DNA of 64,000 nucleotides. Origin: Saccopteryx bilineata (taxonomy: Eukaryota > Chordata > Mammalia > Chiroptera > Emballonuridae). Location of the stretch: NCBI RefSeq assembly GCF_036850765.1, contig NC_089495.1, positions 195,999,847-196,063,846 of the forward strand, in the 5' to 3' direction. Under the pieces are notes generated by a model that saw nothing but the letters and a program-made list of their open reading frames with translations, had not been told where the DNA came from and did no database searches. The translations under genes and the position numbers were made by a program. How positions within the stretch are numbered: position 1 is the first letter of the stretch; each line of letters opens with the position of its first letter. Of this stretch, positions 56,371-64,000 are shown piece after piece.

Positions 56371-57176
56371 AACACATTGAGAATGTAATTGTTGATTTTT
56401 TTAAAATTATATAATACAGCCCTTCCTGCTGGCTTTGCCTGGATTATAGAGCCATTTATGAGCTGCTCTGCCTGGTCTCCAGGCTGTCTCCATATGCAGA
56501 TCCACCAAGCTGGAGCAGCCTTTGTTGAGCTTGTATCCAACATCTGTAAAACTAGAGCCCAGGGAGGGTGAATGAACCCCATCCAAATTCTCCATCAAGT
56601 CAGAAATGGGCTTTGCCTCCACTCGGCATGGCGGATTTTAGACGGTCAGGTACCGAGGCCCATGTATAGAGCCTTTGCAGGGAGTGTGTACACTGCCCTG
56701 CCCAGTCCTGAAACTCTTCTTCTTCCTACTGAAACCCGCACAGCCCAGGACCTTTCTTTCCTGTCATCTCCCTGGTCACAGTAAGAAGGTTAATCAGGAC
56801 AGCCCATGTAATTTTGAACCAAGAGAAGCTCTCCTGCCTCCCAAATATGTGGTCTTCCATGAGAAAGGCAGGTCTAGAGCACAGAAGAGAGGTGTGAGCC
56901 AGAGAGAGGTGGGACTCGGAGTCATGGGCATGGTGAACGGTGTCACCTAGAACCAAGCCTTGAACCACTCCAACATGTAGAGGTCAAGTAGAGCAGGAAG
57001 AGCAAAGGGAAACATGAAGGAACAGCCAGAGACACATGAGGGAAACTAGGGAAAGGTGTGGCCACAGAAGCCAAGGGCCTGGGAATTTTCAAGATGGAAG
57101 GAGCGGTCAATTCCTTCAGTGGCCACCGAGAGATCTAGAAAAGCGAGGGTTCTTCCTAAGAAGAGGTACAGAATTT
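56371..57176. other. Unassigned sequence
   Basis: No repeat or exon recognised. Confidence 0.35.
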
Positions 57177-57389
57177 GCTGGCTTGACAATGGGATCAGAG
57201 ACATGATCCCAAGATTGCTGGCTTGAAGCCCAAGGTCACTGGCTTGAGCTCAAGGTCACTGGCCACTGGCTTGAGCAAGCAGTCACTCGCTCTGCTGTAG
57301 CCGCCCAGTCAAGGTACATATGAGAAAGCAATCAATGAACAACTAAGGTGCCACAACGAAGAATTGATGCTTCTCATCTCTCTCCCTTC

Positions 57390-57452
<63 letters not shown>
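57177..57452 (+). mobile_element. SINE, type B, 5'-truncated
   Basis: Lacks the tRNA-like head and begins in the internal units. It holds CAAGGTCA twice (57231 and 57251), the normal body and a TC/CA microsatellite tail (57398-57448). Confidence 0.85.
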
Positions 57453-60379
57453 ATGTAGTGCAGTGCCCAAAGGACACCCGTAAGAGTGGTCTGGACTTCA
57501 CTCCCGAGGCAGGTCTACCCCACTGCACGCCCACCAGGATGCAGAGCGAGAGTGATGGGGAGAGCAGGCAGTTTGAGACAATGGTCTGGATGAGCAAGTC
57601 CCTTCACCTTGCTGATCTGCCTCTCTAATAATTCCAGGGCTACAGCATCTTGAGGTCCTCCTGACCCCATTACAAGGACAATCAAGTGACAGAGTTTCTA
57701 GAAGAGAACTCATGGTGGCCCGTGAATCACCGTGAGATGCTACCTGTCCTCACAAATAATTAGACAGACTGATGGTGTCACAAGGAAAGGTTGAAAGGTT
57801 TCCATACGCTCTCAGAGGAAATGGACAGAATCAGACAGGTCAGGTGTCAAGTTCTGGATCTTGCTAGCTAGGAGCCCCTGAATGGGTTTCTCAGCCTCTC
57901 AGAAGGAAGCTGGGAAGTACACGGTAAGTCAGCTTGTCCCACCCCTAATGCCACAGAGGTTAGAGGGGAACTAGAAGGGTGGCTTCAGCTTGCCAGTATC
58001 AATTAAAGGTCCAGAAACGAGGGCCAAGAGCCCAGCACTGAGGATCATTCAGCAAAGAGCCTGGCTCCTCTCCTTTCAACTAGAAGGAGAAACCAACAGC
58101 TCCAGTGGCTGTTTTCTGAGATGCTTATTCAGTAACCAATAACAACAGTTGCCATGGAGACAGGCAGTCCAGCCTGCCAGCCTGGAATGACTCTCAGGCC
58201 AGGGCTGGATTAGCCACATTCACAAACTGAAGAGACAGCCTGGGCCCAGCTCTCCCCTGACTGGCTCATTTGGTAGCTCTTTCTACTTTATTTTTCTTCT
58301 TCCTGTCATAAGGTCCCACTAGCTGGAAATCAACTGGATATATGGCAAAGGCATGGAGAGTCTCCTGGATTGGACAGTTACCAAGTCTGTCAGTCAGGAC
58401 AGTTTAGGTTGGTGTGGTTGGGGACAGTGTGTCACAGAAAGTGAATAAAACCAACTCTGAGTGTTCGGAGCTGCAGCAGGATCTGGAGAACCCAGGATTG
58501 CCCTCAAGTCAGTGGGGTTCTCTAACAATGACAGTGCCGTCCATGGATTGGATACCTCCTGAGGTAGGTAGTGAGTTCCCTGTCATTGGAGGTGTACAAG
58601 CAGAGGTCAGGCAGCCTCTGGGTAAGGTATTTCATAGATGGTTTCTTCCCTGGGAGGTGGTTAGGACTATGTCACCTGAGAGCTCCGTCTTCTCTGGACC
58701 CCAGGATTCCGTAGTGAGTGGAGGTGTCCCCAAGTCAAACTAGAGCAGAACATGCCAACCCCCGCCCCCCAGCCTGGCTCCTTCGGACACTTTTTCTCCC
58801 CAGTGAGGGCTGCGCTTTGAGATGGGGAGTGCAAATGCTTTCTCAGCTCGTGCACAAAGAAAGGATCTGGAGCTGCTTCTCACGGCGGCATCCACTCAGC
58901 TCTCTGTCCCACAGCCAGGCTGAGGGCTGGGCCGGGGCTGCTGAAGGTCCAAGGAGGGAGCATCCACACGTGGGAGACAGAGGCAGCAAGTAAAACTAGT
59001 GCTTCCCCCACACTGCCAACGGGAAAAGATACAGGCAGGTGGCGGTCCCAACAGCTCTCACGGTCTGAAGTCAAATTTAGAAGACTGTGTAACAAAGATC
59101 TGACCTGGGCACCATCTGGGTGACATTGGTTTCCAGAGGTAGGAACTTGGGAAAATTTCCCTGAGACGACCAAATACTCATACATGCTAATAAAGCAGAT
59201 TTGTCCTGAGGAACAGGCTGGTCCCACACCCACGTGTGGCAGATAAAAATCGGGAGGGATATCTCAGCTTAGCAGTGACGGCCCCCAGCCCAGGGTTCCC
59301 ATGCCAGGAGAAGCTCCCATAACTCCCGGCTGTAAATACCAGCGGGACTGAGGCTGAGGAAGACGCAGCTGCTGGAGCGCCCGGCAGCTCCTCTGAAAGG
59401 CCCGTGCATGGACTGACTCACTCCCCCTCTGAGCTCCGGCACAGCACGGGGCAACAGCTCGAAAGGACCCAGGGACATACGGGAAGGAACTGAATCATCC
59501 AGCATCATTGCGGGAGCTGGGGCAAGGGTTGGGGGCAGCTTCCTCCCAAACAGAAGGTGCTGGCAGAGGCCGTTTTTCCTTTGATGAGCCTACCCCACAG
59601 AGCCAGCAGCAGGGTGCCATATCCGAGACTCCACCCACCGGGCTCACACTGTCTGCCCCACCCTGCTGACTCCCTGATGCCCTACCCACCCAACTTTCAG
59701 GCTCACCCAAGCTGTTTCCAGTGGCCTTTCCACAGGAATTGCCTCTCTTGGCTCATGCTTCAGATTTTCCTAAAATCTCTCAAACAAGCAGCCTTTGGCC
59801 TCAGTGAGCTCCATGCCTCTCAGTGTTAACACTAGCAGCAGCTGGCCTTGGCTCACAGCTTGGCCTCGCTAGGGCACCACGAAGCCCAGCAGAAAGTAGG
59901 AGCCATTTGCAGATCGCTTTGTACCTCATGCCAAGTGGCCCCGGACAGAACACAGGCAGTGGCTGGCCTTGGCCCGCACCTCCTGGGAGGCCCCAGAGCC
60001 AGCACACCCAATGGACAGGTTCAGACCATGCTGAAGCACTACCAACACCCAACCACCTCCACAAGTGACATACTCAAGGGGTGGACTGAGCAGGAAACAG
60101 AGCCCTGCTGAAGTAAGTTCTGCTCCATGGGAAGGGCTGATCCTCCTCCGCCCCAGGTCAGTGGTCATTGGATGCAGCCTGTCCTTACAGCTGATTGGCC
60201 TGGGGGCAAATCCCTCCCATTGATGTGCCAATAGTAATCAAGGCTCAACTACAAGAGGAGGGTGTGCACAGCCTACATGGGGGCACGCACTGAGTACCCA
60301 GCGTAGATAATCAGGGAAGTTGTGCCACTGACCCTACAGGACACCTACAACATTAGGCCACTCTACTGAGCCTAAGAGA
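57453..60379. other. Unassigned sequence, low in recent repeats
   Basis: About 2.9 kb without any SINE or LINE that I can name, and with many short frames but no domain. It may include conserved non-coding sequence, for example the GATAAAAATCGGGAGG region at 59240-59340. Confidence 0.3.
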
Positions 60380-61690
60380 CATAACAGTTCTTTTTAATAT
60401 GTAGAAACAAATATATGGAGGCTGCCAAAATGGGGAGACAAAGAAACATGTCCCAAATGAAAGAACAGAACTCCAGAAAAAAAAAAAAAACTAAACAAAA
60501 TGGAGACAAGCAATCTACCAGATGCAGAGTTTAAAACACCAATTATACGGATCCTCAATGAACTTAATGAGAACCTCAACAGCATAAAAAAGGACCAGGC
60601 AAATGAAGGATACACTAACTGAAATGAAGAATAATTTGCAGGGAATCAACAGTAGAGTAGATGAAGATGAGAATCAAATCAGCGATTTGGAATATAAGGA
60701 AGCAAAAACACCCAATCAGAACAACAAAAAGAAAAAAGAATCCAAAAAAAAACAAAAAACCCCAGGATAGTGTAAGGAGCATCTGGGACAACGTTAGCAT
60801 ACCAACATTCACATCAGGGAGTGCTGGACGGAGAAGAGAGAGCAAGAAACCGAAAACCTATTTGAAAAATAATGACAGAAAACTTCCCTAACTTGGTGAA
60901 GGAAATAGACAAGTCCAGGAAGTGCAGAGTCCCAAACAAGATGAACCCGAAGAGGCCCACACCAAGACCATCACAATTAAAATGCAAAAGGTTAAAGACA
61001 AGGAGAGAATCCTGAAAGCAGCAAGAGAAAAGCAGTTAGCTACCTACAAGGGAGCTCCCATAAGACTGTCAGCTGATTTCTAACAGAAGCTTTGCAGGCC
61101 AGAAGGGAGTGGCAAGGAATACTCAAAGTGATGAAAAGCCAGGATGTACAACCAAGATTACTCTAACCAGCAAAGCTGTCATTCAGAATCAAAGGACAAA
61201 TAAAGAGCTTCCCAGACAAGAAAAAGCTAAAGCAGTTCATCACCACCAAACCAGTATCATATGAAATGTTAAAGGGTCTTCTTTAAGAAGGAAAAGAAAA
61301 AAAAAAAGAGCAATAAAATGGCAATAAATACATACATATCTATCAATAACTGAATCTAAAAAAAAACTAAATGAACAAACAGAACAAAAACAGACTCACA
61401 GAGAATATTTTGACCATTGCCAGACGGGAGAGGGGATGGGTGGAAAACGTGAAGGAGTGAAGAAGTGAAAAATGGTAGTTACAGATCAGTCCTGGGGAGG
61501 CAAAGTACAGCACAGGGACATTCTAACAACTCTGTACGCTGTCAGATGGGCGTGAGATCTATTCAGATGACCACTTAGTAAGTTATGCAATGTCTAATCA
61601 CTGGGGTGTGCACCTGAAACTAATATAACAATGTATTTCGATTGTAATTGAAAATAAAAACTGATTTTAAAAAATAATAAAATAAAGGTA
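60380..61690 (+). repeat. HAL1-like LINE (ORF1-type body and L1-like 3' end)
   Basis: ORF1-like sequence with 'agagaatcctgaaagcagca', 'gctttgcaggccagaaggga' and 'gagcttcccagacaagaaaa' is followed by a 3' UTR with 'gtgcacctgaaactaatata'. There is no ORF2 part, as expected for HAL1 ('half L1'). The frame is broken by stops and frameshifts, for example within 61070-61090. About 1.3 kb, rather well preserved. Confidence 0.7.
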
Positions 61691-61879
61691 AAAAATTCCT
61701 GAGACTAAAAATTTTGAGATAAGCTACATGACATTATTCTCTCTCTCTTGCAAATGTTTTACACTTTCCCATATTAAAAAATTTTATTTAAAAAATAACA
61801 ATAACTGACAATTGTCTTTTCTTCTTTGCTTAACCCTGACGGGCCTCAGTATCCTCATCTCTCAAGGGACTACATAATC

Positions 61880-62265
61880 CCAAAGCATGATTCCGCGAAT
61901 CAAATCTGACCCCACACAGACACGGGGTGCTACCCTCGCTATAAGCTTCCGCAGAGATCTGAGCCTCGCTGGCTTGAGGAAGAGGGAGTATACTCCTGTT
62001 AATCAGATGCCATTAATTTTTCAAAGTAGACAACAGCCCACTTACTCATCTCCCATAGAGCTTCATCCATAATTGATCCGGGGCTGCACTTATCCAAATA
62101 GACAGAGGAGATGCCCGGGGCACGTGGGGCTCTGGGAGGGTTTTCTGCTGATGAGCCGAGCCTCCGAATTAATGGCTGTCGTGAGGAGGCACTCTCAGCC
62201 ATGACATGTTCTAACTACAGGGGCTGGCATCTCTCCTTCCATCAAGAATAACAAGGAGGAGGGAA
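61880..62265. promoter_or_regulatory. Low-repeat segment, candidate conserved element
   Basis: No repeat recognised. 'gccattaatttttcaaagta' and 'catccataattgatccgggg' contain homeodomain and TCF-like cores. Confidence 0.3.
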
Positions 62266-62559
62266 AAAAACAACTCCCTAAATGTGCGGAAGGGTTGTTC
62301 TGAGCTTTTTTGTCCATGTACTAACCGGCCGGAGGGCACTGGTCTCAGCTCGACCTGTGGACAGCTCAGGTCTGTGCAGACCTCGGTGAATTTGAACCTC
62401 CAGCCCCTCTAGTCACTTCTACCCTTGTGACCTCTACTTGAGGGCAGACACCTTGGGCCCTGTCCCCTACTCCAAAATAAATGCCAGCTGCGTTGAGAAT
62501 TTAATTTTTTATTTTTTTTAAAGAATGAGTGAGAAGCCTTAAAGACAACACGAAGGGCA
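62266..62559. other. Unassigned sequence
   Basis: I see nothing I can name; a T-run lies at 62504-62520. Confidence 0.3.
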
Positions 62560-62574
62560 CATTTGTCAGATGAG

Positions 62575-62985
62575 CGCGTTAGTTTGCTGGGGATGCTGTC
62601 ACCAAGCCCCGCAAACTGAGCGCACTCCAGCGCAGCTGCCGCCTCCCAGGTCTGGGGCATGAGATCAGCTGTCTGCAGGGCCAAGGGAAGATCTGGTCCA
62701 GGCTCCTCTTCTAGTCTCTGCTAGTTCCCCGGCTTGTGTCCGCGTACGTCCAGTCTTCATACAGCGTCCTCCGTGTCTGTGCATCTCTGTATTCAAATGT
62801 CCCTTTTTTATGAGGACATCAGTCACATTGGATTAGGGGCCCACTCTACTCATCTCATCTTAACTAGTTACATCTGCAATTATACCATTTCCAAATGAGG
62901 TCATATTCTGGGTACTGGGGTTAGGACTCCCACATATGGACTTGGGGAAGGGGGAACACAGCTCAACCCATAGTCCATCAATTGA
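62575..62985 (-). repeat. MaLR (MST/MLT1-type) LTR
   Basis: Antisense LTR: 'tatgaggacatcagtcacat', 'ggattaggggcccactctac', 'ccaaatgaggtcatattctg' and 'acacagctcaacccatagtc'. Old non-coding LTR. Confidence 0.7.
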
Positions 62986-63324
62986 AGCAAACTAAAGACA
63001 TTGTTCAAACCACAAAATTGACCAAACATTTGTTTCCTAGGGCTGTTGTAACAAATTATGACAAGTTAGGTGGCTTAAAATAACAAAAATTTATTTTCTT
63101 ACAGTCTGGTAGCCAGAAGTCTAGAATCTGTCTCACTGGACCGAAATCAAGGTGTGGGCGGTGCAGCGCTCCCTCCAGAGGCTCTAGGAAAGAGTCCATT
63201 CCTTGCCTGTTCTGGCTCTTGGTGGCTGTTGGCATTCCTTGGCTTATGGGCACATCTTCAATGCTAGCACCTTCAAATCTCCTTAACAAACCTGGCATTG
63301 TGGAAAGATATATATATATATATA

Positions 63325-63881
63325 TGGTCTACCGGAAAGTTCTGTCCGTGTCTATCACAAGTTTCGACACGTAAGCACATGTTTATTTGGCGCATGTGTG
63401 CCTCTCTATTTTTATCACTTAATGTATACATACTGACGTAGCAAATTAATTAAAACAAAGTTGATTCACATTAGTCTTATGTGTGAAGCGACAGTGTACC
63501 CATGGCTACTGATAAAGTTCATTTACGCCACTGTAATTTTTACGAATTTCAACAAGGAAGAAATGCTACAGAAGCATGTCTGTCGCATCCACCATATTCC
63601 CCAGACTTAGCACCCTCCGACTATCACTTGTTTTTCTCCTTACAAAATTTTTTGAAAGGCAAAAAATTCAAAAATGAAGAAGATACCAAACAAGCACTGG
63701 TTCAATTTTTCGCATCAAAAGATAAAACATTTTTCAAAAATGGGATATACAAATTGCCCTCACGCTGGCAAGAAATCATTAATAATAATGGCAATTATAT
63801 TACTTAATAAAGTTTATTGATGGTAAGAAAAATTTGTATTTTGTTTTATTCCAAAAACAGACAGAACTTTCTGGTAGACCA
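63325..63881 (+). mobile_element. Internally deleted mariner element, 557 bp
   Basis: Terminal inverted repeats 63325-63348 and 63858-63881 match at 22 of 24 positions and are flanked by TA (63323-63324, 63882-63883). It contains a transposase-derived frame, listed separately. Full mariners are about 1.3 kb, so roughly half is missing. It sits inside an (AT)n stretch. Confidence 0.92.
63502..63807 (+). pseudogene. Mariner transposase remnant, 101 codons, internally deleted
   Basis: Mariner transposases (about 340-350 residues) bind the element's ends through an N-terminal helix-turn-helix and cut DNA with a DD34D catalytic triad. This frame keeps the first helix region (about residues 5-25, FYEFQQGRNATEA). 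It then jumps to HPPYSPDLAPSDYHLF (about residues 29-44), which precedes and includes the last catalytic Asp block, and continues to a normal C-terminus with SRWQ. The second helix-turn-helix and the first two catalytic Asp are gone, so it cannot be an active transposase. There is no internal stop or frameshift after the deletion, which suggests a fairly recent copy or a deletion already present in the source element. Confidence 0.85.
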
Positions 63882-64000
63882 TATATATATATATATGTAT
63901 CTTTCCACATATATATGAGTGACTCTTTTCAGGAATGCTCCCTTGCTTATGACCATATCACACAGAAGAAAATGACTAAGTTTATGAAGTAGGGACATCA

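Larger units (their letters stand above)
63037..63960 (-). repeat. MaLR-type LTR split by a mariner
   Basis: 'gggctgttgtaacaaattat', 'aggtggcttaaaataacaaa' and 'aaatttattttcttacagtc' are the antisense 3' end of a MaLR LTR. Sequence resumes after the mariner at about 63890. A second copy of the type at 62575. Confidence 0.65.

Noticed and set aside
60661..60891. Lys/Asn-rich 76-codon frame
   Set aside because: It is part of the degraded HAL1 ORF1-like region, not an independent gene.

Overview
The window is a non-coding stretch of a mammalian genome, almost certainly from a bat. It is packed with tRNA-derived SINEs of three different types whose heads and bodies match, from memory, the SINEs of horseshoe and leaf-nosed bats (Rhinolophoidea). 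Older mammalian repeats lie between them: L1 and HAL1-like LINEs, L2, MIR, MER5, MER20 and MaLR-type LTRs. Two Tc1/mariner-type DNA elements and one probable hAT element are also present. The species assignment rests on remembered SINE sequences, so it is moderate; 'placental mammal' is certain.

Only one protein-coding segment is convincing. It is the 33-codon first coding exon of TOX2, an HMG-box transcription factor, on the minus strand at 8577-8675. It has a strong Kozak start and a consensus splice donor and sits in a dense CpG island (about 8380-9050). Positions 1-8574 are therefore the start of TOX2 intron 1, which contains a second CpG-rich block (about 6900-7800) and a peculiar G/T-rich GTGTGAC degenerate array (about 7860-8320). 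Positions 8676 to about 9100 are the 5' UTR and promoter. From there to 64000 lies the upstream flank of TOX2, with no further exon that I can support.

Region by region: 1-8.6 kb is TOX2 intron with ancient repeats and a mariner MITE at 3.0 kb. 8.6-9.1 kb is exon 1 and promoter. 10.1-15.1 kb holds a candidate LTR, a three-level nest (LINE, LTR, SINE) and another L1. 16.1-16.5 kb is a low-repeat segment with SOX/TCF-like and RFX-like sites. 19-30 kb mixes SINEs, a G25 tract, a MaLR LTR and minus-strand L1. 31-44 kb is an A-rich L1/HAL1 graveyard with many SINE insertions. 44-60 kb is mostly older sequence with several low-repeat A/T-rich segments that look like conserved non-coding elements. 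60.4-61.7 kb is a HAL1-like element. 62.5-64 kb has two MaLR LTRs in antisense, one split by an internally deleted mariner that keeps a short transposase reading frame.

I found no new gene system. The points most worth a second look are a SINE that appears to carry a 3'-transduced segment (19.25-19.54 kb), a SINE integrated without its 3' end inside a hAT-like element (49.1-49.6 kb), a SINE type with a variable internal 20-bp tandem array containing nuclear-receptor half-sites, the mariner deletion derivative in a palindromic target, and several palindromic or clustered transcription-factor motifs near TOX2.
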